From Rothia sp. P100 (GTDB lineage Bacteria > Actinomycetota > Actinomycetes > Actinomycetales > Micrococcaceae): a stretch of DNA of 64,000 bases. A model generated the notes under the pieces. That model saw only the letters and a list, made by a program, of their open reading frames with translations, searched no databases and was not told the origin of the DNA. The stretch's first letter is position 1. Every line of letters starts with the position of its first letter. The stretch is from NCBI RefSeq assembly GCF_023712425.1, contig NZ_JAMAYG010000003.1:248001-312000 (forward strand), written 5' to 3'. A program made the position numbers and the translations under genes. Shown one piece after another: positions 15,244 through 23,857 of the stretch.

Positions 15244-16987
15244 AGTTCTCATTGCTAACCGCGGCGAAATTGCCGTGCGAATCATTGGTGCCTGCGCCCA
15301 AGCGGGCATCGGGTCAGTGGCTATCTACGCCGACTCAGATGCTGAAGCTCTACACGTTGCCCTGGCTGACGAGGCCTACGCGCTAGAGGGTTCAACATCC
15401 ACCGAAACCTACCTGAACATTGAGAAGGTTATGGGTATTGCCCTGGCATCCGGCGCCACCGATGTGCACCCCGGCTACGGCTTCCTGGCTGAAAACGCCA
15501 CCTTTGCGCGCGCCGTGCTGGACGCCGGGCTTACCTGGGTGGGCCCCGCCCCCGAAACCATCGAAGCACTGGGCGATAAGGTCAAGGCTCGTGAACTGGC
15601 TCAGTCGGTGGGCGCCCCGCTAGCACCGGGCTCGGACGGGCCGGTTGCCAGCGCTGCAGAAGCTCGCGCTTTTGCCGAAGAACACGGTCTGCCCTCCATT
15701 ATCAAGGCAGCCCACGGCGGTGGCGGGCGCGGCATGCGCATTGTGCGTGAATTGGATGAGGTCGAGGGCGCTTTTGAGTCTGCCTCCCGCGAGGCTCTTG
15801 CCGCCTTTGGCAACGGCGAATGCTTCATTGAACGCTTCCTAGAGCGCCCCCGACACGTTGAAGCCCAGGTTGCGGCAGATACCCACGGCAACGTCGTAGT
15901 CATCGGTACCCGCGACTGCTCCCTGCAGCGGCGCAATCAGAAACTGGTGGAAGAAGCCCCCGCCCCCTTCATCACACAAGTGCAGCAACAAAGCATTGAA
16001 CGGGCGTCCGCAGAGATTTTCCGGGCAGCTGGCTATGTTGGTGTGGGCACGGCTGAGTTCATGATTGCTGTGGACGGCACAGTCTCTTTCCTAGAGGTCA
16101 ATACCCGCATTCAGGTGGAGCACCCCGTGACCGAAGAGGTGACCGGCGTGGATCTGGTGGCCCTACAGCTGCTGATTGCCGCTGGCGAGCCCCTGCCCCT
16201 CACCGAAACCCCGCAGCCCACCGGCCATGCTTTTGAATTCCGCATCAATGCAGAGGATTCCGCCCGCGGCTTCCTACCCGCGGCCGGCGTCATTTCATCC
16301 ATTACAGTGCCCTCTGGCCCCGGGATCCGTTGGGACGCCGGGGTACGCCCCGGTTCGGTGGTGAGCGGCGATTTTGATTCTATGCTGGCTAAACTGATCG
16401 TCACCGGGGCAACCCGCGAACAGGCACTGGCGCGGGCACGCTTTGCCCTCAAGCAGCTGGATGTCGCCGGGGTAGCCACCGTGATTCCCTTTGACCGTCA
16501 GGTTCTTGAGGCGCCAGCTTTCACCGCGCAGAGCGGGAAGTTCGGGGTGTACACCACCTGGATTGAGGACGAGTTCCTGCCCGGTCTTAACGGCGAACAG
16601 CAGCCCTACCGCCAGCCCCTGCTGCCCGTGGGTGCTACCAGCTTCCCCGGCACCGGGCTCACCCGATTCACCCTTGAAATCGATGGCCAGCCTCGCCAGA
16701 TTGGCGTGCCAGACACCGTCTTTACCTCTCTAGGTAGTGCAGGTGGCAGCGCGGTGTCCACCCCGGAAGCTGACGCTGAAGTCAGCGTGGCAGCTCCCAT
16801 GAGCGGGTCAGTACTGCGTTACCTGGTTCAGGTGGGCGATGAGGTAGAAGCCGGGGCACAGGTTGCCCTGCTCGAGGCCATGAAGACCGAGGTGCCTGTC
16901 TTTGCTGAAACCGCTGGCACTGTCAGCGAGATTCTGGTGGACGCCGGGCAGCGGGTCAACGCCGGGGAGCAGCTCTTACGTTTCTAG
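15236..16987 (+). CDS. Biotin carboxylase with C-terminal biotin carrier domain
   Basis: About 583 aa. The biotin carboxylase part (MRKVLIANRGEIAVRI) has the ATP-grasp glycine loop HGGGGRGM and a catalytic region VNTRIQVEHPVTEEVTG. The C-terminal ~75 residues form a biotinyl domain with biotin-accepting Lys in LLEAMKTEV. The ATG at 15236 overlaps the upstream stop and begins exactly at the domain, so it is preferred over an in-frame start 30 nt earlier. Together with the PxpBC-like fusion the pair resembles a biotin-dependent carboxylase acting on a urea- or lactam-like compound. The expected partner PxpA is missing locally. Confidence 0.9.
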   Translation: MRKVLIANRGEIAVRIIGACAQAGIGSVAIYADSDAEALHVALADEAYALEGSTSTETYLNIEKVMGIALASGATDVHPGYGFLAENATFARAVLDAGLTWVGPAPETIEALGDKVKARELAQSVGAPLAPGSDGPVASAAEARAFAEEHGLPSIIKAAHGGGGRGMRIVRELDEVEGAFESASREALAAFGNGECFIERFLERPRHVEAQVAADTHGNVVVIGTRDCSLQRRNQKLVEEAPAPFITQVQQQSIERASAEIFRAAGYVGVGTAEFMIAVDGTVSFLEVNTRIQVEHPVTEEVTGVDLVALQLLIAAGEPLPLTETPQPTGHAFEFRINAEDSARGFLPAAGVISSITVPSGPGIRWDAGVRPGSVVSGDFDSMLAKLIVTGATREQALARARFALKQLDVAGVATVIPFDRQVLEAPAFTAQSGKFGVYTTWIEDEFLPGLNGEQQPYRQPLLPVGATSFPGTGLTRFTLEIDGQPRQIGVPDTVFTSLGSAGGSAVSTPEADAEVSVAAPMSGSVLRYLVQVGDEVEAGAQVALLEAMKTEVPVFAETAGTVSEILVDAGQRVNAGEQLLRF

Positions 16988-17063
16988 ACCCTGGATTTTG
17001 CGCAGACTTAGTTCCATCGGTGCTCAACTAGCACCCACCCAATGGGACTAAGCCTGTCCAAAA

Positions 17064-17786
17064 ATGAAGGAAACGGCCGGCACCTGTAATGTTTCAGATA
17101 TGAACCCCGAAACTACAACCCTAGAAATACTGCCCTCACTAGAGCAAATAGTCCAACAACGCCCCGAGCATGCTCGCTCCACAGAGTGGACTGCGAGTGT
17201 TTTGCGTACCGGCATGAATAATGGAGTGCTGGTTCCTGGCGCCAAACTCGGCGAACAGCACCTTGCGGGCGTCCTGGACGTCTCACGCAACACCCTGCGG
17301 CAAGCGTTCATGGTGCTCGAGGAACAGAACCTCGTGGAACGCATCCCCAATCGTGGGGTTTTTGTGCCCTCACCGGGCGGTGAGCAGATTAAGGAAATGT
17401 TCACGATGCGCTGGGCTATTCAGGCAGCCGCTATTGATCTGGCGCCTGTAGGTGAAATTGCTGAGGCGCGGGCGGCCCTGACCCAGGGGCGGCAGGCCCG
17501 TGAGCGTAGTTCGGTGCTGGGCATGGCGTCCTCCAACCAAGAGTTTCACCGCGCCCTGGTGGATGCTGCGGGGTCCGCTCGGCTTAGTAGCGCTATGGAA
17601 AGTGTACTGGCTGAGATGCGCCTGCTCTTCTTTTCCCAGAGGACTGCGCCCGGTTTCCATGCCCCTTTTATTCAGAAGAACGCCCACCTACTGGAGCTTG
17701 TAGAAAAGGGCGAGCGCGAGGAGGCCACAGCGTACTTGCGCAGCTATCTGTGGGAGTCACGCGACTTTTTCACCGGTCAGCTCTAA
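17064..17786 (+). CDS. GntR family transcriptional regulator with FCD domain
   Basis: A 240-aa protein with an N-terminal winged helix (ILPS to about residue 105, including LAGVLDVSRNTLRQAFMVLEEQNLV) and a C-terminal FCD ligand-binding bundle (MRWAIQAAAIDLAP, NQEFHRALVDAAGS). FCD regulators usually sense organic acids and bind TTGTnnnACAA-like palindromes, matching the two identical sites at 13450 and 19215. It is probably the local repressor of oxoproline-type use. The start is uncertain: an ATG at 17100 (MNPETTT) is an alternative, and neither has a strong ribosome binding site. Confidence 0.85.
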   Translation: MKETAGTCNVSDMNPETTTLEILPSLEQIVQQRPEHARSTEWTASVLRTGMNNGVLVPGAKLGEQHLAGVLDVSRNTLRQAFMVLEEQNLVERIPNRGVFVPSPGGEQIKEMFTMRWAIQAAAIDLAPVGEIAEARAALTQGRQARERSSVLGMASSNQEFHRALVDAAGSARLSSAMESVLAEMRLLFFSQRTAPGFHAPFIQKNAHLLELVEKGEREEATAYLRSYLWESRDFFTGQL

Positions 17787-17842
17787 CACACCGTGGGGCA
17801 CAGGCGATTTCCCAGTGAGAGGAAGAGCTTTCCCACCTATGC

Positions 17843-17871
17843 AAAAAGGCCCTCTATCAAGAGGGCCTTTT
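17843..17871. terminator. Bidirectional intrinsic terminator
   Basis: AAAAAGGCCCTC and GAGGGCCTTTT flank a short TATCAA loop. It lies between the convergent GntR regulator and transporter genes, with A/T runs on both sides. Confidence 0.85.
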
Positions 17872-17901
17872 GCTTATTCTGGAGCAGGTTGTGGGTGGTG
17901 C

Positions 17902-19131
17902 TTAGCCTGCCCAGAGTTTGGCGATGCCGCTGAGGGACATAACTCCCAAGTAAATGGTGAGTAGCCAAGACGCCCAGCCAATAATGATTAGCCACAGCGG
18001 GTACTTGTACCCTTTGAGCAGGCTCTTGGCAAAGAAGGTTGCTACGAACATCAGTACGCCGAAACCAACGGGCAGGATGAGACCATTGACCGCGCCGGCC
18101 ACAATGAGCAGGGTGGCAGGTGCCTTACCAGCAATAATGAAGACAATGGTTGATATGACGATGAAGCCAATGGTCAGACCGTTTTTCATAGCAACGCTGG
18201 TCTTTGAGCTGGTGAGGAAGGACACCGAGGTAAACGCGGCGCCGATGACGGAGGAAATGGCTGCACCCCACAAGATAAGGCCAAAGAGGCGCGTGCCTAC
18301 CTCACCGGCGGCGATGCCGAAGGCTTGCCCTGCGATGGATGATTCGGTGTCCAGCTGGACACCGGTTGCCACGACACCCAAGATGGCGAGAAAGAGCAGG
18401 AAGCGCATGATGCCGGTGATGATGATGCCGGTGACCGAGGAGCGGGAGATGTCCTTGACGTACTCGGGGCCCGAGATGCCTGCGTCCAGCATGCGGTGGG
18501 CACCTGCGTAGGTGATGTAGCCGCCCACGGTGCCGCCGACCAGGGTGGTGATAATGGTGAAGTCGATTTCTTCGGGTAGGACACTCTGCTTGAGGGCCTC
18601 GCCCACGGGAGGGTTAGAGACGATAGCTACGTAGAGGGTCGCTACAATCATAATGACACCCAGGGCTACCACGATGCGGTCCAGTGCCACACCCGCACGT
18701 TTTGAGATGAAGACGCCAATCGCCAGCAGAGCGGTGATGATACCGCCAATTTTTGGGTCAAGACCCAGCATAGAGTTCATACCGAGACCGCCGCCAGCAA
18801 CGTTGCCCACGTTAAAGACAAACCCGCCCAGCGCCACCAGAATGGCGAGGAAAATGCCTAGGCCGGGGATGACCGAGTTAGCGAGTTCTTGAGCTTTCAT
18901 GCCTGAGACGCCAACGATGCGCCAGACGTTGAGCTGGACCGCGACGTCAATGATGACGGAAATCAGGATGGCAAAGGCAAAGGCAGCGCCCAGCGTGTAG
19001 GTGAACTGGCCGGTTTGGGTGATGAAGCCGGGACCAATGGCGCTGGTGGCCATGAGGAAGAGGGAGCCAAGTAGCGCTGTGCGGCGCCCTTGAGCTGCTT
19101 GATCTTTGGGGGTGACGAGGGCGTCTGCCAT
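17902..19131 (-). CDS. NRAMP-related transporter, YcsG type
   Basis: A 409-aa membrane protein with 11 or so spans. The first span reads SAIGPGFITQTGQFTY where true NRAMP metal transporters have DPGN, and the sixth has TYAGAHRML instead of MPH. The metal-binding residues are thus absent, as in the YcsG group, which in Bacillus sits with the oxoprolinase (ycsF/kip) genes. The likely substrate is 5-oxoproline or a related acid rather than Mn or Fe. The ATG at 19131 (MADALV) is chosen because AAGGAGA stands 6 nt upstream; the longer frame to 19227 crosses the operator. It is convergent with the regulator gene. Confidence 0.85.
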   Translation of the reverse strand: MADALVTPKDQAAQGRRTALLGSLFLMATSAIGPGFITQTGQFTYTLGAAFAFAILISVIIDVAVQLNVWRIVGVSGMKAQELANSVIPGLGIFLAILVALGGFVFNVGNVAGGGLGMNSMLGLDPKIGGIITALLAIGVFISKRAGVALDRIVVALGVIMIVATLYVAIVSNPPVGEALKQSVLPEEIDFTIITTLVGGTVGGYITYAGAHRMLDAGISGPEYVKDISRSSVTGIIITGIMRFLLFLAILGVVATGVQLDTESSIAGQAFGIAAGEVGTRLFGLILWGAAISSVIGAAFTSVSFLTSSKTSVAMKNGLTIGFIVISTIVFIIAGKAPATLLIVAGAVNGLILPVGFGVLMFVATFFAKSLLKGYKYPLWLIIIGWASWLLTIYLGVMSLSGIAKLWAG

Positions 19132-19214
19132 GGGTGTCTCCTTGGAAAATAGGGGCGCGCTGTGAGGAGCCCCTAAGGCAAAGCGCGCTACATCATAGAC
19201 ATAGGCTACACCCC

Positions 19215-19229
19215 AATTGTTGAACAATC
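19215..19229. promoter_or_regulatory. GntR/FadR-type operator copy 2, upstream of YcsG-like transporter
   Basis: It is identical over 15 bases to the site at 13450-13464 and lies ~85 bp upstream of the transporter start codon. The pair brackets the island and the GntR gene, indicating a shared small regulon. Confidence 0.65.
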
Positions 19230-19352
19230 ATAGAAAAGGTCACTCGCACCTCAAAAAAGTTCACCGCGTGCCGGGTGCACGGCGGTGGAATCTTAACGGC
19301 GATTTACGTTAAGCCAGGCCAGGTCAGACCCAAACACTGCCTCACAGGCTGG

Positions 19353-20810
19353 TTAAGTGCCGCAGAAGCTAGTGAAGAAGCGGGAACGGGCTGGCGCAGT
19401 TTCTAAATCCTCTAGATCGGGACGGCGGGTGAAGGGCTGACGCACGGCGTCCAGCAGGCGCAGTATCGGTACGGTATCGCCGCCTTCTGCTGCCCGCAGA
19501 GCCGCCTCCAGGTGCAGATTGCGCGGAATATAGACAGGGTTAGCAGTCTGCATGAGACCCTCGGCGCGATCCGGGGCTGTGCCAGTGTCTTGGCGCAGGG
19601 CGGCAAGGTCAGCCAACCAGTCTTCCATCACCTCAGAGGCTGGTAGTAGCTCCACTAACTGGTCGGGGGCATCCGTCAGCATTCTGAAGAAGCCGGTGAA
19701 GTCCAGGGTGTACTCATTGAGCAGGTCTAGGGTGCGGTCAATAAACGCGACCAGCCGTTCAGAGGAGGCACCCGCAGCATCCTCTACAGTAACGCCTAGC
19801 TTGGCAGCAAAGATTCTGGTGCGGGCGTCCTGATAGATTTCTTCAAAATGCGCGAGTACGTCAGTTGCCAGGTGGACGGCGCGGTTGGGATCCGCAGAGT
19901 CAATAAGGTCTAGTAGGCTTTCGGCGAAGCGGGCCAGGTTCCACTGGGTGATGTCGGGTTGGTTGCGGTAGGCGTAGCGGCCACCCCGGTCAATGGAACT
20001 ATAGACTGCCTCGTGCGAGAAGCCGTCAATGAAAGCGCAGGGGCCGAAGTCGATGGCGTGGCCGCTGATACTCACGTTGTCAGTATTAAGCACGCCGTGC
20101 ACAAAACCCATACCCATCCACTGGGCTACCAGCTGAGCCTGACGCTCAGCCACTAGTTGTAGCAGGGTCAGTGCCAGATTATTACCGGGTGTTATCTGCG
20201 GGTAATGGCGAGATAAAGCATAGCCAGAGAGCTCTATACGCTGGTCAGAGCCCATATTCATGTAGGCGTATTGAAAGGTGCCGACCCGCAAGTGGCTGTC
20301 TGCTACACGCACCAGGATGCCGGCAGGCTCGGGCAGAGGTGAGCGACGGCGCACTGTTTCACCGGTCTCCAGGACCGCCAGTGCTCGGCTAGTAGGTACA
20401 CCCAGGGCGTGCAGGGCCTCACCGATGACCGCTTCGCGCCAGACAGCTGAGAGGGGAGCTTTACCATCTGATCCCGGGCGGGAAAAAGGGGTGAGCCCAC
20501 TGCCTTTGAGATGGATGTCTACTCGCTTTTCGGAGGTGGTGACTTCGCCCAGTAGGTGGGCGCGCCCGTCCCCGAGAATCGGGGAGAGGTGCCCGAATTG
20601 GTGGCCTGAGTAGGCGAGGGCAACGGTCATTTCGTCAGTACCTGTCAGCCAGCGCAGGCCGTCTGCACTCGCTAGCCAGGTGGCGTCTAACCCCAGTTCG
20701 ACCGCTAGGTCTTTGTTAATCCAGTGCCCTGTGGTTGCGGCGGGAACCTCCGGCTCAGCAGGAAGAGCAAGCTCGGGGAATGTGCTGGTGTAGATGTGTT
20801 CTAGATTCAT
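19353..20810 (-). CDS. selO: Protein adenylyltransferase SelO (YdiU/UPF0061)
   Basis: A 485-aa pseudokinase-fold enzyme. Diagnostic stretches are AYSGHQFGHLSPILGDGRA, the DIHLKGSGLTPFSRPGSDGK nucleotide-binding segment, REAVIGEALHALGVPTSRAL, and the catalytic GFVHGVLNTDNVSISGHAIDFGP. SelO proteins AMPylate Ser/Thr/Tyr of redox-related proteins. The C-terminus SFCGT carries the conserved Cys that is selenocysteine in some eukaryotes. Length is close to the E. coli enzyme. It is monocistronic on the minus strand, and downstream (19232-19352) lies only the transporter promoter. Confidence 0.93.
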   Translation of the reverse strand: MNLEHIYTSTFPELALPAEPEVPAATTGHWINKDLAVELGLDATWLASADGLRWLTGTDEMTVALAYSGHQFGHLSPILGDGRAHLLGEVTTSEKRVDIHLKGSGLTPFSRPGSDGKAPLSAVWREAVIGEALHALGVPTSRALAVLETGETVRRRSPLPEPAGILVRVADSHLRVGTFQYAYMNMGSDQRIELSGYALSRHYPQITPGNNLALTLLQLVAERQAQLVAQWMGMGFVHGVLNTDNVSISGHAIDFGPCAFIDGFSHEAVYSSIDRGGRYAYRNQPDITQWNLARFAESLLDLIDSADPNRAVHLATDVLAHFEEIYQDARTRIFAAKLGVTVEDAAGASSERLVAFIDRTLDLLNEYTLDFTGFFRMLTDAPDQLVELLPASEVMEDWLADLAALRQDTGTAPDRAEGLMQTANPVYIPRNLHLEAALRAAEGGDTVPILRLLDAVRQPFTRRPDLEDLETAPARSRFFTSFCGT

Positions 20811-20942
20811 GGCTGCGCTTTTCTGGTGGGGACTCTTCCCACCAATCTATTAGGTTAACGCTGATAACTTAATCTCTGTTCACTCGGGGCAAGGCCTGCC
20901 TACGATAAGATATGACAGCTAATCTCGTCAAAGGAGCACCCT

Positions 20943-21263
20943 ATGATTTTTATCGTTGTGAAATTTCAGGTTAAAAACGGCGACCGCGAAGGCTTTCTAG
21001 CCGCCGCCCGCGACTTCACCGAAGGCACCCGCGCTGAGCCCGGTAACAAGTGGTACGAGTGGTCACTGAGCGTTGAAAACCCCAATGAAGTTGTACTCGT
21101 TGAGGCTTTCGACGACGATGCCGCAGGTGCGCACGTGAATTCAGATCACTTCGCTAAAGGTATGGAGAGCCTGCGCCCCTGGTTGATCGCTACCCCCAAG
21201 ATCATTTCCCGCCAGATTGATGGGGACGATTGGGGCGAGATGGGCGAGCTGAAAATCGACTAA
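20943..21263 (+). CDS. Antibiotic biosynthesis monooxygenase (ABM) domain protein
   Basis: A 106-aa single-domain protein starting MIFIVVKFQVK with AGGAGC just upstream. The pattern of an N-terminal beta strand, an amphipathic helix (REGFLAAARDFTEG), WYEWSLS and a VLVEAFDDDAAGAHVNSDHF segment is that of small dimeric ABM proteins such as YgiN-type quinol monooxygenases. Its substrate cannot be told. It is followed by a strong terminator, so it is probably monocistronic, and lies divergent from selO. Confidence 0.8.
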   Translation: MIFIVVKFQVKNGDREGFLAAARDFTEGTRAEPGNKWYEWSLSVENPNEVVLVEAFDDDAAGAHVNSDHFAKGMESLRPWLIATPKIISRQIDGDDWGEMGELKID

Positions 21264-21293
21264 AATCAGTCGCTGGCCCGCTCCATAGCCCGA

Positions 21294-21346
21294 GGGCACC
21301 TCTCTTTGCAGTTGAATTAACTACAATGGGAGGTGCCCACCTTTTT
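21294..21346 (+). terminator. Intrinsic terminator after ABM gene
   Basis: GGGCACCTC (21294-21302) pairs with GAGGTGCCC (21330-21338), followed by ACCTTTTT. Confidence 0.8.
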
Positions 21347-21387
21347 ATAAACTGACTCTAACTTTTGTTATAGCACCGGGGAGCCCC

Positions 21388-22215
21388 ATGACTTTGCCTG
21401 ACTCGACCTCTCACACTGCGCACGATGAGCACCTTGAAGCTGACCACACGTCCGTTTCACTGGCCGTCTCCACCGTTATTCTGGCGCTGCGCCGCAAAGA
21501 AGGGCAGCAGCACCACTCACTATGGCTACCGCTAGTGCGCCGTTTGCGGGAACCCTATAAGGGTCAGTGGGCACTGCCAGGTGGTCCCCTCTTACCCGCC
21601 CTTTCTCTAGAAGAAGCGGCAGGCTCCACTCTCAAGCGCGCTACCGGCTTGGTACCCGGCTACCTTGAGCAGCTCTACGCTTTTGGCGACGTCCACCGCA
21701 CCCCCGATTACAAGGTCATGCGTGAGGGCGGCTCCCTGCCTATCCCCGCTGAAGAGGACACCCACGAGCGCGTCGTGTCAGTGATTTACTGGGCTTCGAT
21801 TCCCCAGACCGAGGTCAACCGCACCCGGGTCCACGCGAACATTAAATGGTTCCCCATCGACGAGCTACCCGTACTGGCTTTTGACCACAACGAAATCATT
21901 GAGTATGCCCGCTACCGCCTGCAGAATAAGGTGGAATACTCGCGTATCGCCCATTCCTTCCTAGGTGAAGAATTCACGCTAGCGCAGCTGCGTGAGGTCT
22001 ATGAGGCTATTCTTGACCGCCCGCTTGACCCCGCAAATTTCCGCCGCCAGATTGCGGCGTCCAAGTCGATTATTGATACCGGCAAGCGGGTAGAGGGCAC
22101 CCGCCATCGCCCACCGCGTCTCTACCGTTACGACCACTCACGCGCTTTCGCTGATCAGGGCCCGCTGGGCATGTACCGCGAGGCTGCCTACCACGCCCAA
22201 AATCATGAGGTATGA
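21388..22215 (+). CDS. NrtR-like Nudix-related transcriptional regulator
   Basis: A 275-aa protein. Residues ~20-175 form a Nudix domain whose catalytic box is degenerate: GGPLLPALSLEEAAGSTL lacks the REUXEE glutamates, so hydrolysis is unlikely. The C-terminal ~80 residues (HSFLGEEFTLAQLREVYEAI and DPANFRRQI) are the winged helix of NrtR-type regulators, which sense ADP-ribose and control NAD metabolism. No NAD biosynthesis gene is adjacent, so targets lie elsewhere. The stop overlaps a short MOSC-like ORF fragment by ATGA. Confidence 0.85.
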   Translation: MTLPDSTSHTAHDEHLEADHTSVSLAVSTVILALRRKEGQQHHSLWLPLVRRLREPYKGQWALPGGPLLPALSLEEAAGSTLKRATGLVPGYLEQLYAFGDVHRTPDYKVMREGGSLPIPAEEDTHERVVSVIYWASIPQTEVNRTRVHANIKWFPIDELPVLAFDHNEIIEYARYRLQNKVEYSRIAHSFLGEEFTLAQLREVYEAILDRPLDPANFRRQIAASKSIIDTGKRVEGTRHRPPRLYRYDHSRAFADQGPLGMYREAAYHAQNHEV

Positions 22216-22310
22216 GCGCCACGGTAGTTTCAGTAGAGACCGGTTACGTTGAGGTCGCCGTGTATGCCGGTGAAGCTGCACCCGTTCGCCCTGGCTCCTC
22301 GATAGCCTGA
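22212..22310 (+). pseudogene. Short ORF, possible N-terminal remnant of a MOSC-domain gene
   Basis: A 32-codon frame coupled to the NrtR stop by ATGA reads MSATVVSVETGYVEVAVYAG and ends at TGA. The start looks like the first strands of YiiM-type MOSC proteins, but the rest is gone and a terminator follows. It may be a decayed partner gene of the regulator, or chance; confidence is low. Confidence 0.3.
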
Positions 22311-22315
22311 AAACC

Positions 22316-22371
22316 AAAGGACGCTGGGCCCCAACCTTCCATGCAGAAGGTGCGGGGCCCAGCGTCCTTTA
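22316..22371. terminator. Strong bidirectional terminator
   Basis: GGACGCTGGGCCCC and GGGGCCCAGCGTCC form a long stem with AAA and TTT on its flanks. It lies between the NrtR-like gene and the convergent sodA. Confidence 0.88.
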
Positions 22372-22385
22372 GTATTCCTAAGGGT

Positions 22386-23018
22386 TTATGCCTCGGGAAT
22401 GATCAGACCCTTGGTCTGGGATACTGCGCGGTCGAAGCGTGCTGCAACGTCTGCCCAGTTCACGATGTTCCAGAAGGCCTTAACGTAGTCACCCTTGACG
22501 TTCTGGTAGTCCAGGTAGAAGGCGTGCTCCCACATATCCAGCTGCAGAACGGGAATGAGGGCTACGGAGATGTTGCCCTGCTGATCGTAGAGCTGCTCGA
22601 TAACGAGGCGCTTACCCACGGTGTCCCACGCCAGGATTGCCCAGCCGGAACCCTGAATGGTCAGTGCTACGTTTTCAAAGTGGGCGCGGAAGCCGTCGAA
22701 TGAACCGAAGTTGTCATCGATTGCTGCTGCCAGTTCACCTTCGGGCTTGTCGCCGCCCTCGGGGGAAAGGTTTTCCCAGAAGACGGAGTGGTTGGTGTGA
22801 CCACCCAGGTTGAAGGCGAGGTCCTTGGAAAGCTTACCGATGTTGGCGAAGTCGCCCTTCTCGCGGGCTTCTTCCATCTTCTCAAGAGCGGTGTTTGCGC
22901 CGCCTACGTAGGTTGCGTGGTGCTTTGAGTGGTGCAGCTCCATGATGCGAGCTGAGATGTGGGGCTCGAGGGCTGCATAGTCGTAGGAGAGTTCAGGGAG
23001 AACGTACTTCTCTGCCAT
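22386..23018 (-). CDS. sodA: Superoxide dismutase, Mn/Fe type
   Basis: A 210-aa cytosolic enzyme that dismutates superoxide. It starts [18 protein letters not shown]. Metal ligands are visible as His in [13 protein letters not shown], His in [12 protein letters not shown], and Asp/His in [12 protein letters not shown]. The GSGWAILAW segment is typical of Mn-preferring members. It is monocistronic, with GGAAT-type spacing upstream of ATG and a strong shared terminator downstream. The 130 bp upstream should hold its promoter, though no clear operator is seen. Confidence 0.96.
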   Translation of the reverse strand: MAEKYVLPELSYDYAALEPHISARIMELHHSKHHATYVGGANTALEKMEEAREKGDFANIGKLSKDLAFNLGGHTNHSVFWENLSPEGGDKPEGELAAAIDDNFGSFDGFRAHFENVALTIQGSGWAILAWDTVGKRLVIEQLYDQQGNISVALIPVLQLDMWEHAFYLDYQNVKGDYVKAFWNIVNWADVAARFDRAVSQTKGLIIPEA

Positions 23019-23149
23019 GAGGGGTATTCCTTTCGTTGTAAGACCCAGCGTTGGGTCTTTCTGGTGTTAACTCTACACACTTTGGGTGGGGGCGGTCACG
23101 AGACTTTACGCGCAAAGACACCTGTTCAGCGGTCAGCTAACACGAGTAT

Positions 23150-23793
23150 TCACTGCAGGTCTCGTACGGCACGAGATATCTCAGCGATATCCTGCGGGGT
23201 GGTACGACAGCATCCTCCGATGAGTCGGGCACCGGCCTCTACCCAGACCGAGGTGTTAAGGGCAAAGGACGCCCCCGCCCCAGCAGGGTGCCAGGTTTTA
23301 GTAATGGGATCATAGGCTTCACCTGAGTTAGGGTAGGCCACCAATGGTTTTTCGGTCAGTGAGCGCAGGTGTTTCAATGCTGGTTCAACCAGCTGCTGGG
23401 CGAGACAGTTGACGCCAAGGGCTAGAACCTAATCTGCTGTATTAAGGGCAGAGATCAGTTCTGCCAGGGGTGTCCCATCTGCCAAATGATGTGGGTCTTT
23501 CACAGAGAAGGAAAACCAGGCTTGGGATTCTGGGAACTCATCGGCTAGTAGTCCTACCAACGCAAGTATCTCATCTACGTTAGGCATGGTCTCAAAGGCA
23601 AAACAGTCAGCACCCGCGGCATCCGCCAGGGCTATGCGCTGTCGGTGGAATTCACGGTATGTGGCATCCGGCAAATTGTAGGCGCCGGTGTAGCAGTATC
23701 AACCCCCAGTTTTTCTAGTTCTGTTGCCATAGCTCCATCCACCACTAAAGGTGCGGTGGCCGCAAGTAAGGTGCTGAGGCGTTGTGTTGCCAT
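23150..23793 (-). pseudogene. mmuM: Homocysteine S-methyltransferase (mmuM) pseudogene
   Basis: Three fragments of one MmuM gene remain. The N-terminal frame from ATG 23793 reads ...LVVDGAMATELEKLGVD and is lost after ~39 codons. The middle fragment (YREFHRQRIALADAAGADCF, FETMPNVDEI) continues in another frame after a deletion of roughly 90 codons. An in-frame TAG (AD*VLALGVNC) then breaks it before the C-terminal part, which keeps the YPNSGEAYDP and zinc-binding GGCCRTTP motifs. The intact enzyme would methylate homocysteine with S-methylmethionine. The S-methylmethionine permease gene is divergent and intact. Confidence 0.88.
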
Positions 23794-23857
23794 GATGTCC
23801 TCTGGATAGAACGATGATTATTCACCTTCCAATGTATGTCAGGTAAAGAAATAGGTT

